The translations under genes and the position numbers were made by a program. Of a stretch of DNA of 6,571 nucleotides, positions 1 through 5,560 are shown one piece after another. The stretch's first letter is position 1, and every line of letters begins with the position of its first letter. The notes below the pieces were generated by a model that searched no databases, was not told where the DNA came from, and worked only from the letters and a program-made list of their open reading frames with translations. Source of the DNA: DASUBV01 sp035763085 (GTDB lineage Bacteria; Actinomycetota; Actinomycetes; Streptosporangiales; Streptosporangiaceae); NCBI GenBank assembly GCA_035763085.1, contig DASUBV010000218.1, positions 1 to 6,571 on the forward strand, read 5' to 3'.

Positions 1-1
1 G

Positions 2-490
2 TTCGGCGAGGTCGTGGTGATCTCGGTGCCGTGGGGTGTGCTGCCGCAGGCGCTGGAGCAGGCCGGGCCGCTGGACGGGAAGATCGTGATCGATACCACC
101 AACCAGTTCGGCGCGCCGCCGCTGCCGCCGGAGGGCCAGACCGCGGCTGCGTTCAACGCCGCGCGGATGCCGGGCGCCCGCTACACCAAGTCGTTCAACA
201 CGCTGACGTCGGGATTCCAGGCCGAGGCCGCCGGGCGGACGGGCAGCGAGCGGGTGGTGCAGTGGGTATGCGGCGACGACCCCGGTGCTAAGGCGGTGGC
301 AGCCGGGCTGATCAAGGATGCCGGGTTCGTCCCGGTGGACTTTGGCGGGACGGCAGGCTGCGCGGTCATGGAAGCGCCGCGCCGGCCGGGCGCGGTCTAC
401 GGCGAGGAGTACCGCGCCGCCGATGCCGAGGCGGTCGTGGAGGCAGTCCGGGCCGGGCACCCGATCCCGCCGACCCCGCGCTACAGCTGA
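2..490 (+). CDS. NADPH-dependent F420 reductase-like protein (5' truncated)
   Basis: The C-terminal 162 residues of a Rossmann-fold NAD(P)-binding protein. The frame is open to the left edge, so the N-terminal GxGxxG dinucleotide loop (about 50 residues, judged from the usual length of a little over 200) is missing. Visible family landmarks are the beta strand and turn VVVISVPWG, then LDGKIVIDTTNQFG, the MPGARYTKSFNTL segment that normally lines the active site, and a late VCGDDPGAK...AGF strand-helix pair. This order is typical of F420-dependent NADP oxidoreductase-like proteins in actinobacteria, which move hydride between NADPH and F420 or act on an unknown substrate. Which substrate cannot be told from this fragment. 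The stop is TGA at 488-490. The next gene on this strand begins about 127 bp later with its own ribosome site, and I see no clear terminator between them. An alternative is a general NAD(P)-binding reductase with no F420 role. Confidence 0.85.
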   Translation, partial: FGEVVVISVPWGVLPQALEQAGPLDGKIVIDTTNQFGAPPLPPEGQTAAAFNAARMPGARYTKSFNTLTSGFQAEAAGRTGSERVVQWVCGDDPGAKAVAAGLIKDAGFVPVDFGGTAGCAVMEAPRRPGAVYGEEYRAADAEAVVEAVRAGHPIPPTPRYS

Positions 491-617
491 TGTCCGCGGC
501 ATCAACCTACGGGGCAAATGATCTGTGAGGCTTGGCGCGGCCCCGGAACCCTGGGCTGGTGTCAGGATCGGTGCCGGTGATCTCGGGCTGACCCTCAGCG
601 CGCGGAAGCTGCAAGTC

Positions 618-935
618 ATGGCTGTGCCTGACGAAGCCCGCCGAGAGGCGCGGGCAGCATTGCTCAGCGCCGGACTGTCGCCGGCCCCTGCCCGCGCGCA
701 GATGGTTTCCGCACTCGCTGACGCACGCCGCCGGATGGCCGCCCTTCGCGCTAGCCGAAGCCCGATGGATCGCTGGCTTGCCGACGAGGTCCGCCATGGC
801 GGACTGAGAGAGAATGCCGCCGTGCTGGCAGCACTGGAGAACACGAGCCAGCGCGATCGGGTGGCGGCTGCCTACTCGCAGCGCCACCCAGACCGGGCCC
901 AGATCCTCCGCGACGTCCTGCGGGTTCCCCTCTAA
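618..935 (+). CDS. Hypothetical small helical protein (105 aa)
   Basis: I do not recognise this protein. The ATG at 618 is preceded by GGAAG at 604-608 with a 9-nt spacer. A GTG at 525 in the same frame would add 31 residues but has no convincing ribosome site. The predicted product is almost entirely helical, rich in Ala and Arg, with no Cys, no signal peptide and no membrane segment. A central stretch reads LADARRRMAALRASRSPMDR, followed by WLADEVRHGG and ENAAVLAALENTSQRDRVA, suggesting two or three amphipathic helices. By hand count about 27 of 105 codons end in A or T, so third-position GC is near three quarters, lower than the flanking genes. That may mean recent acquisition or weak selection. 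The longer antisense frame over the same bases is Cys-rich and low in family-like features, so I prefer this strand. It converges on the ABM-like gene. Confidence 0.55.
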   Translation: MAVPDEARREARAALLSAGLSPAPARAQMVSALADARRRMAALRASRSPMDRWLADEVRHGGLRENAAVLAALENTSQRDRVAAAYSQRHPDRAQILRDVLRVPL

Positions 936-962
936 CCGTGGAAACTTCGGTGGGGTGAGCAT

Positions 963-977
963 GCCAGCACGGCTGGC
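963..977. terminator. Small stem-loop between convergent genes
   Basis: GCCAGC at 963-968 pairs perfectly with GCTGGC at 972-977 around a 3-nt loop. It lies 28 bp after the stop of the 105-residue protein and 69 bp past the end of the opposing ABM-like gene. There is no T-tract on either strand, so a terminator role rests only on position and symmetry. Confidence 0.25.
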
Positions 978-1045
978 CTCGTTGCGCCCGCGGCAGACAG
1001 CCCCGTGCGGGTCGCGCCGGGACATCATCCGCCCGGTGAAACGGG

Positions 1046-1345
1046 TCAGTCTTTGGCGTAGAACGTGTACTCGGTGTCCGGGAATCGCTCAAAGCTAGCC
1101 GGGCGCGGCAGGCCAGAGGACTGCTGAGCCTGCAGCGCCTCTGGGTGCTGGCTGAACGCGGCTGCTCCCTCAGCGGCCGCCCACAGGTTGACGGTAATGA
1201 TGCCGCGTTCCGTCTTGCTGGTCACCGACGCGAGAGCGCCGAACCCGGGCGCGAGGCGCTCGACGACCGGATCCATGTGCTGCCGCTTACGCTCCAGCAG
1301 CTCATCTGGGTCCCCCTCCATGGTGTGAATGGACAAGAAGGCCAT
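1046..1345 (-). CDS. ABM-like dimeric alpha/beta-barrel protein (99 aa)
   Basis: A small cytoplasmic protein with the beta-alpha-beta-beta-alpha-beta pattern of the antibiotic-biosynthesis-monooxygenase/Dabb ferredoxin-like fold. Strand MAFLSIHTMEG is followed by a helix DPDELLERKRQHMDPVVERL (residues 12-31), the strand pair SVTSKTERGIITVNLWA, a helix after W55 (EGAAAFSQHPEAL), and a C-terminal strand TEYTFYA. ABM-fold proteins form dimers and serve as cofactor-free monooxygenases, haem-degrading enzymes or ligand carriers. No haem-degradation residues can be assigned here, so the reaction is unknown. The start is supported by GAAGGGG at 1350-1356, 4 nt upstream of the ATG. A TATCCT hexamer (1384-1389 on this strand) could be its own -10 box, but its -35 match is poor. 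It lies 118 bp downstream of the solute-binding gene, beyond a strong hairpin, so co-transcription is doubtful. Confidence 0.8.
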   Translation of the reverse strand: MAFLSIHTMEGDPDELLERKRQHMDPVVERLAPGFGALASVTSKTERGIITVNLWAAAEGAAAFSQHPEALQAQQSSGLPRPASFERFPDTEYTFYAKD

Positions 1346-1418
1346 AGCGCCCCTTCAGCGAAAGGATCAGCAAGGACTCGTGCAGGATAGCGGGCCTCTC
1401 AGCGGCTGCCCGGCCCTC

Positions 1419-1456
1419 GCTGGCTGCCCGCGGGCCGGGAACCGCGGGCAGCCAGC
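1419..1456 (-). terminator. Strong 15-bp stem-loop after the solute-binding gene
   Basis: GCTGGCTGCCCGCGG at 1419-1433 is perfectly complementary to CCGCGGGCAGCCAGC at 1442-1456, with an 8-nt loop. On the - strand it begins 7 nt after the stop codon of the substrate-binding lipoprotein. There is no U-run after it, which is common for actinomycete terminators. It probably ends or processes the lipoprotein transcript and protects its 3' end, and would reduce read-through into the ABM-like gene. Confidence 0.7.
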
Positions 1457-1463
1457 ACGCCGG

Positions 1464-3161
1464 CTAGCCCTTCCGCACCTTGTTCAGGAAAATGTGCGCG
1501 CTGGCCGTCGGGTAGGCACCAGTCACGTTCTTCGCCTCCGCCGCCAGCCCGTTGTAGAAGTAGCCGAAGATGATCGGCGTCTCGTTCAGCAGCAGCGTCT
1601 CGATCTTGCCGGCGAGCTCGCGCTGGCTGGACATGTCAACAGCGGCGATGTACTGGCTGGACAGCTTGTCGTACTGCGCGTTCCTGAAGTGCGCCGCGTT
1701 CCACGCGCCCGTCCCCTTCTTGGCGTTGGTGCTCTGCAGCGGGGCGGTCAGGAACACGTTCGGCACGCCGCGGTGCCCGTACTCGACCAGGCTCATCGTG
1801 GCGTCGAGCCAGTCGGAATTCCCGAACGTGGACTTGCCGTAGTACGCGGAGGTGTTCTCCACCTTGAGCTTGATGGTGACCCCGATGCTCTTGGCCGCCT
1901 CCACGACGATCTGGGCGTACTCCGGGATCTCCAGGGCCTGCTGGGTCACCAGCTGGGTGGTGAATCCCGAGGGGTGCCCGGCGGCGGCGAGCAGCGCCTT
2001 CGCCTTGGCGATGTTCTTCGCCCGCTGCGCGACGCTGGTGTTGGTGGACCGGTACACCGGGGCGAAGGGGCTGTCGTTGCCGACGTCGGCGTAGCCCTTG
2101 AACAGGGCCTGGACGATGGCGGGGCGGTCGAGGGTGAGTGCGATCGCCTGCCGCACCCGCGGGTCGGTGAACGGCGCCTGGTCGCAGCGCATGGACAGCT
2201 CCCGGTGCGCGCTCGACTTCAGCTTGATGACGTTGTAGGGAGCGCCGGGGGCGAGCAGCTGCTGGCCGCCGGCTACCGAGAACTGCCCGAGCACGTCGAG
2301 GGTCCCGCTGGTCAGCGCGAGGATCTGGGGCGTCTGAGTGTCGTAGAAGGTGAACTCGGTGGCCGCTGGCAGCGCCTTCGGTCCCCAGTAGTCCTCGTTG
2401 CGGGTGAACGAGGCACCTTGCTTGGGCGTGTAGGACTTCATCTTGAACGGCCCGGTGCCGATGAACGAGCCCTGCCACTTACCGGGGTCGTAGCCCTTCG
2501 GGATGATGATCATGTTGTAGTTGTCGGAGGAGGTCAGGTAGGGGAAGTTCCCGTTCGGCGACTCCAGGTGGAACTCGACGGTGAAGTCGTCGACCTTCCG
2601 GACGCCGGCCGGGGTCAGGATCCCGCCGAGCGCGGACAGGGCGCTGCCGCCGTTCTTCGGGTTGGTCTGCAGCTTGTAGGTGTACACGACGTCATCGGCG
2701 GTCAGCGGGCTGCCGTCGTGGAACTTGACCCCCTGGCGGATCTTGAACCGCCAGACGTCCCCGGCGGAATTCGGCTTCCAGCTCTCGGCCAGCACCGGCT
2801 GCAGCTTCAGCTCCTGGTCGGACAGGCACAGGTACTCGCCGGTCTGGCCGAGCATGTCCAGCCCGCCCACATCGGCCACCGTCAGCGGGTTGATCTCGGC
2901 CGCCGGCACTACGATCCCGGCCCTGATCGTCGCGCCGGCCTTCCCGGCGCCCGCGCCGCCGCTCCCGCCCGGCGCGGGGCTGTTCGAGCCGCACGCGGCC
3001 ACGACCGCTCCTAGCACGGGCAGCGATATCCCGACCACCGAGCCGCGCCGCAGGAAGGCCCTGCGGGAGATCCGGCCCGCCGCGAACTCGTCGATCACGT
3101 GGTTCGCGATCTCTCCCTGACCCTCGCGCAGGCGGTCGAGCCGATCATGGGACTTACTCAC
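1464..3161 (-). CDS. ABC transporter family 5 substrate-binding lipoprotein (Tat signal)
   Basis: A 565-residue extracytoplasmic solute-binding protein of the SBP_bac_5 family (DppA/OppA type), which captures peptides, nickel chelates, opines or sugars for an ABC importer. Residues 32-40 (SRRAFLRRG) form a twin-arginine signal, followed by a hydrophobic stretch and a lipobox V54-A-A-C57, so the folded protein should be exported by Tat and lipid-anchored at C57. A Gly-rich linker follows (about 61-76). The family signature lies at about 137-158 (VWRFKIRQGVKFHDG...TADDV), and a GTGPFKMKSY block at about 235-244 leads to RNEDYW near 254-259. The start is GTG at 3161 with AGGGAGG 7 nt upstream; an ATG at 3284 is open in frame but would give an implausible Pro/Ser-rich extension. 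The 31-residue polar region before the arginines (ending DEFAAGR) is long but seen in actinobacterial relatives. No permease or ATPase gene is adjacent. The ligand cannot be predicted. Confidence 0.92.
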   Translation of the reverse strand: MSKSHDRLDRLREGQGEIANHVIDEFAAGRISRRAFLRRGSVVGISLPVLGAVVAACGSNSPAPGGSGGAGAGKAGATIRAGIVVPAAEINPLTVADVGGLDMLGQTGEYLCLSDQELKLQPVLAESWKPNSAGDVWRFKIRQGVKFHDGSPLTADDVVYTYKLQTNPKNGGSALSALGGILTPAGVRKVDDFTVEFHLESPNGNFPYLTSSDNYNMIIIPKGYDPGKWQGSFIGTGPFKMKSYTPKQGASFTRNEDYWGPKALPAATEFTFYDTQTPQILALTSGTLDVLGQFSVAGGQQLLAPGAPYNVIKLKSSAHRELSMRCDQAPFTDPRVRQAIALTLDRPAIVQALFKGYADVGNDSPFAPVYRSTNTSVAQRAKNIAKAKALLAAAGHPSGFTTQLVTQQALEIPEYAQIVVEAAKSIGVTIKLKVENTSAYYGKSTFGNSDWLDATMSLVEYGHRGVPNVFLTAPLQSTNAKKGTGAWNAAHFRNAQYDKLSSQYIAAVDMSSQRELAGKIETLLLNETPIIFGYFYNGLAAEAKNVTGAYPTASAHIFLNKVRKG

Positions 3162-3168
3162 CGAGGAA

Positions 3169-3175
3169 CCTCCCT
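3169..3175 (-). promoter_or_regulatory. Ribosome binding site that fixes the lipoprotein start
   Basis: AGGGAGG on the - strand, with a 7-nt spacer to the GTG at 3161. It decides between this GTG and the longer open frame starting at 3284. Confidence 0.75.
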
Positions 3176-3434
3176 GGAGTCTGCCGGACGCATTCGAGCC
3201 TAGTCCGGGCGAATCGGAAATTTCCTCCCGTGTGGTGCCAAAACTCCGCTCCTCGTCTTGACCAGGAGGTTTGCACGGCGTCACGTGCGCGCCAGCCCGC
3301 GGTCCGGTACGTGCCGGGCGGCACCGGTCCGCCGCGCGCGCCTACCGCTCGCACCGCTTCCTCCCGGCCCGCCCCGGAGGGCCGGGGGGCCTGCCGGCAG
3401 AGGCCGAACGCAGTCCGTAGGCGCGCGATTACGA

Positions 3435-3454
3435 ACCGGACAGTGCTGTCCGGT
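3435..3454. promoter_or_regulatory. Probable TetR operator (20-bp inverted repeat)
   Basis: ACCGGACAG and CTGTCCGGT are perfect 9-bp inverted arms around a TG centre. The repeat ends 26 bp before the tetR start codon and covers the expected -35 position of the promoter below. Size, symmetry and location match operators bound by TetR dimers, so autorepression is likely. The other gene it could affect is the divergent lipoprotein, whose start is about 270 bp away. Confidence 0.75.
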
Positions 3455-3468
3455 CGCTGGCGCCCTCG

Positions 3469-3474
3469 TAGCAT
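3469..3474 (+). promoter_or_regulatory. -10 box TAGCAT of a leaderless tetR promoter
   Basis: TAGCAT fits the TAnnnT -10 pattern and is separated from the ATG at 3481 by six bases, so transcription should start at or next to the A of ATG. There is no Shine-Dalgarno sequence upstream of this ATG. Together these point to leaderless mRNA, common in actinobacteria. No good -35 hexamer is visible; that position (about 3446-3451) lies inside the operator. Confidence 0.55.
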
Positions 3475-3480
3475 AGCCAT

Positions 3481-4101
3481 ATGCCGCCCACCGGACCAGA
3501 CACCGCGATCCCCGGCCGCCCCGCCGCGGACCTGCGCCCCGCCGGCCGGGACCCCTCCGACCGGCGCAACCGCGGGCGCGGCGCGGCCGCGCAGAACCGC
3601 AGCGCCCTGGTGGCGGCGGCGCGCGAGGTGTTCGCCGACGTCGGCTACGACGCACCGCTCAGCTCGGTGGCCCGCCGGGCCGGCGTCGGCCAGGGCAGCC
3701 TGTACCGGCACTTCCCGGACCGGGTGAGCCTGGCGCTGGCGGCGTTCGAGGAGAACGTCAGCGAGCTCGAGGCGCTGGCCGACCGGCCGGGCACCACCGT
3801 CGAGGACTGCCTGAGCCTGCTGGCCGAGCAGTCGATCGCCGCGGTCGCCTACATCCACCTGCTGTCCGGCCGGGCGGACGACCCGCGGGTTGCCGCGGTC
3901 GCCCAGCGGGTCACCGCGGTGCTGGCCGCCACGCTGCCGGAGGCGCAGCAGGCCGGCCGGCTGGGGCGCCACCTGGACGCCTCCGACCTGCTGATGGCGG
4001 TCGGCATGGTCTCCGGCCTGCTGACCCAGGTCCCGGCCGCGGGCCGGCGGGCCACCGCCGGCCGGGCCTGGGCCCTGCTGCACCGCGCGCTCGTGCCGTG
4101 A
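3481..4101 (+). CDS. TetR family transcriptional regulator
   Basis: A 206-residue one-component repressor. The DNA-binding domain covers about residues 38-85: helix 1 NRSALVAAAREVFADVGY, then the helix-turn-helix from APLSSVARRAGVG to QGSLYRHFPDR (recognition helix about 69-76). The rest (about 86-206) is an all-helical ligand-binding and dimerisation region with a single cysteine, C110. The ~35-residue N-terminal extension before the first helix is Pro/Arg/Gly-rich and probably disordered; such basic tails occur in some actinobacterial TetR proteins and can touch the minor groove. No alternative start lies between ATG 3481 and the HTH. The gene most likely controls itself and the peroxiredoxin 28 bp downstream through the inverted repeat at 3435-3454. 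The ligand is unknown. Redox sensing through C110 is only a speculation. Confidence 0.92.
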   Translation: MPPTGPDTAIPGRPAADLRPAGRDPSDRRNRGRGAAAQNRSALVAAAREVFADVGYDAPLSSVARRAGVGQGSLYRHFPDRVSLALAAFEENVSELEALADRPGTTVEDCLSLLAEQSIAAVAYIHLLSGRADDPRVAAVAQRVTAVLAATLPEAQQAGRLGRHLDASDLLMAVGMVSGLLTQVPAAGRRATAGRAWALLHRALVP

Positions 4102-4129
4102 CCGCGGACGTTTCTGAGAAGGGATAAGC

Positions 4130-4699
4130 ATGAACGGCCTGACGGAGCTGCCGGACGATCTGCCGGTTCCAGTGGATGACGGCGCGGCCAGACACCTGCC
4201 CGGGCTGGCCCTGCCCGGGCTGAGCCTGCGGGCGACCAGCGGCGAGATGATCGACCTTTCTGGCCTCGGCCAGCCGGGCCGTTCCGTTCTGTATTGCTAT
4301 CCGCTCACCGCCCGGCCGGGAACAGACCTGCCGGACGGCTGGGATGCCATCCCCGGGGCGCGCGGGTGCACCCCGGAGGCGTGTGCCTTCCGCGATCATC
4401 ACAGCGAGCTCACAGCGGCCGGGGTGACCAGCGTGTTCGGCCTGTCCAGCCAGGACACCGCCTACCAGCAGGAGGCCGCTGAGCGGCTGCACCTGCCGTT
4501 CGCGATGCTGTCGGATGCCGGGTTCGGGCTGGCGGACGCGCTGCGGCTGCCCACGTTCGAGGCCGCCGGGAGCCGGCTCTACACCCGGCTCACGATGGTG
4601 ATCCGGGACGGCCGGATCGAGCACGTCTTCTACCCGGTCTTCCCGCCCGGCGAGCACGCGCAGCAGGTCCTGGACTGGCTGCGCGCCTACCCGGCCTAG
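4130..4699 (+). CDS. Peroxiredoxin, BCP/PrxQ-like (AhpC/TSA superfamily)
   Basis: A 189-residue thioredoxin-fold protein predicted to reduce hydrogen peroxide or organic hydroperoxides in the cytoplasm using thiol reductant. The fold starts at PGLALPGLSL (about 24-33), followed by the strand VLYCYPLT (53-60). The active-site motif is GCTPEACAFRDHHSEL, with C80 as likely peroxidatic and C85 as likely resolving cysteine, five apart as in E. coli BCP. The later blocks VFGLSSQDTAYQQEAAERL, PFAMLSDAGF, LPTFE and RLTMVIRDGRIEHVFYPVFPP complete the fold. Relative to BCP there is a roughly 14-residue insertion between YP and GCT, and the usual Thr three residues before C80 is Ala. From memory this is a feature of a subfamily rather than a defect. 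A clear ribosome site, GAAGGGA at 4118-4124, sits 5 nt before the ATG. It follows tetR by 28 bp and is likely its co-transcribed target. Confidence 0.9.
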   Translation: MNGLTELPDDLPVPVDDGAARHLPGLALPGLSLRATSGEMIDLSGLGQPGRSVLYCYPLTARPGTDLPDGWDAIPGARGCTPEACAFRDHHSELTAAGVTSVFGLSSQDTAYQQEAAERLHLPFAMLSDAGFGLADALRLPTFEAAGSRLYTRLTMVIRDGRIEHVFYPVFPPGEHAQQVLDWLRAYPA

Positions 4700-4710
4700 C
4701 CACGGCCTTA

Positions 4711-4755
4711 CCCGCCGGGCGGCGGGGCCGGTCGAGCGGCCGGTATCAACGGCCG
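4711..4755 (+). terminator. Tandem short hairpins after the tetR-peroxiredoxin unit
   Basis: CCCGCC at 4711-4716 pairs with GGCGGG at 4721-4726 around a 4-nt loop, and CGGCCG at 4737-4742 can pair with CGGCCG at 4750-4755 around a 7-nt loop. They start 11 bp after the peroxiredoxin stop. No T-tract follows, and short GC stems are frequent in DNA like this, so this is a modest call. Confidence 0.35.
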
Positions 4756-4825
4756 GGTGGCCGGCATCCGGGACACTTTGAGTGCTCAGTGACGCGAACT
4801 GCTTGCTGCGGGAGGTCAGGGACTG

Positions 4826-5509
4826 GTGCCGTCGCAGGACCAGGCAGGTGCCGAGGCGGTCGTGTTCGACCTGGACGGCACGCTGCTCGACACGATGACC
4901 GTGGTGCCGCGGGTCTACGTGCAGACCATCCGCGAGCTGGGCGGCCCGGACCTGACACCGCAGGAGCTGGTCGCCGCGTGGCACATGGGCCCGACTCCGG
5001 TGGTGCTGGCGCACTTCACGGGCCGCGCGATCACCAGCCGCGACCTCGACCTCTTCTTTGACCGGATGGCGGCGGGCGCGGCACTGACGCAGCCGTTCCC
5101 CGGCGTCCTGGACCTGCTGCGGGCGCTGGGCGAGGACGGGTACGCGCTCGCGGTGTACACCAGTGCGACCCGGCGGCTCATCGACGCCACGCTGGCCCGG
5201 ACCGGCCTGGGCCCTCTGGTCTCGGTGGTCGTCACCGGGGACGAGGTCGCCCGCCCCAAGCCGGCACCGGACGGGCTGCTGGACACCTGCCGGCTCCTCG
5301 GCGTCCCGGCCACGGCCGCTGCGTACGTGGGGGACGCGGAGACGGACCTGCAGTGCGCGGCGGCGGCCGGGGCCATCCCGGTGCACGCCCGCTGGTCGCC
5401 GCACACGGTCGCCGTGGCCGGGCCCGGGTACGCGGCACGCCAGCCGGGCGATGTCCGGACGCTGCTGGCCGGCCTCGGGCCTGGTGACGGCCGGGCCGCG
5501 GCTGGGTAG
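4826..5509 (+). CDS. HAD superfamily hydrolase (phosphoglycolate phosphatase-like)
   Basis: A 227-residue phosphatase with all four HAD motifs. Motif I is FDLDGTLLD with nucleophile D15 and acid/base D17. Motif II is the Thr/Ser of VYTSATR (T112 or S113). Motif III is K145 in RPKPAPDG, and motif IV is VGDAETD with D170 and D174 for Mg2+. The region between motif I and about residue 90 is the helical cap of the C1 type found in Gph, PgmB and related phosphatases. It should hydrolyse a small phosphate ester in the cytoplasm; the substrate is set by the cap and cannot be read here. The start is GTG at 4826, with GGGAGG at 4810-4815 (10-nt spacer). It has a 126-bp gap from the peroxiredoxin with hairpins in it, so it is probably transcribed separately. 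It ends 51 bp from a convergent gene. Confidence 0.9.
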   Translation: MPSQDQAGAEAVVFDLDGTLLDTMTVVPRVYVQTIRELGGPDLTPQELVAAWHMGPTPVVLAHFTGRAITSRDLDLFFDRMAAGAALTQPFPGVLDLLRALGEDGYALAVYTSATRRLIDATLARTGLGPLVSVVVTGDEVARPKPAPDGLLDTCRLLGVPATAAAYVGDAETDLQCAAAAGAIPVHARWSPHTVAVAGPGYAARQPGDVRTLLAGLGPGDGRAAAG

Positions 5510-5560
5510 CCACGACCGCCGGCTCCGCGGGCCGCGGCTGGTCCCGTCACTCCCCCGCCG

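Larger units (their letters stand above)
3162..3480. other. Divergent intergenic region (319 bp)
   Basis: This is the only stretch above 300 bp without a convincing gene. It separates the - strand lipoprotein from the + strand TetR gene. It holds the lipoprotein ribosome site near the left end, a perfect 10-bp palindrome GGAAATTTCC at 3216-3225, an AT-richer patch around 3205-3245, and the TetR operator and promoter at the right end. On the - strand TAGGCT at 3197-3202 could be a -10 box, giving a leader of about 30 nt, with GGAAAT 17 nt upstream as the only -35-like element; this is weak. An AGGAGGT at 3264-3270 (+) looks like a ribosome site but is followed only by an Arg/Pro-rich frame without protein-like character. 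Confidence 0.6.

Noticed and set aside
518..580. 20-codon ORF starting ATG 518
   Set aside because: Very short, no suitably placed ribosome site and no downstream regulatory structure to suggest a leader peptide.
507..1028. 173-residue - strand frame opposite the 105-residue protein
   Set aside because: Cys- and His-scattered sequence with no coherent secondary structure; the + strand frame has a better start and a helical, protein-like composition. The choice is not certain.
1329..3014. 561-residue + strand open frame
   Set aside because: It is antisense to the substrate-binding lipoprotein. Its Arg/Gly/Val/Leu-rich composition has no family features, and long stop-free antisense frames are expected in GC-rich genes.
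3258..3476. Small + strand frame after AGGAGGT at 3264-3270
   Set aside because: The ribosome-site-like motif lies inside or too far from usable starts, the product is Arg/Pro-rich, and the frame runs through the tetR operator and promoter.
3154..4131. 325-residue - strand frame over the tetR gene and the divergent promoter
   Set aside because: It covers the operator and the TetR gene on the opposite strand. Its composition is Arg/Gly/Ala/Pro-rich with no recognisable domain.
4779..4788. Short palindrome TGAGTGCTCA upstream of the HAD gene
   Set aside because: Four-base arms only, and no recognisable promoter hexamers at sensible spacing, so it is not called as an operator.
3911..5404. 497-residue - strand open frame spanning tetR end, peroxiredoxin and HAD genes
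   Set aside because: It is an antisense shadow across three well-supported genes and the gap between them, and it is low-complexity Arg/Ala/Pro/Gly.
5492..5541. 14-bp direct repeat CGGGCCGCGGCTGG (5492-5505 and 5528-5541) near the convergent HAD/DinB junction
   Set aside because: Only two GC-rich copies, one inside the HAD coding end. No third copy or flanking mobile element was seen, so chance is likely.
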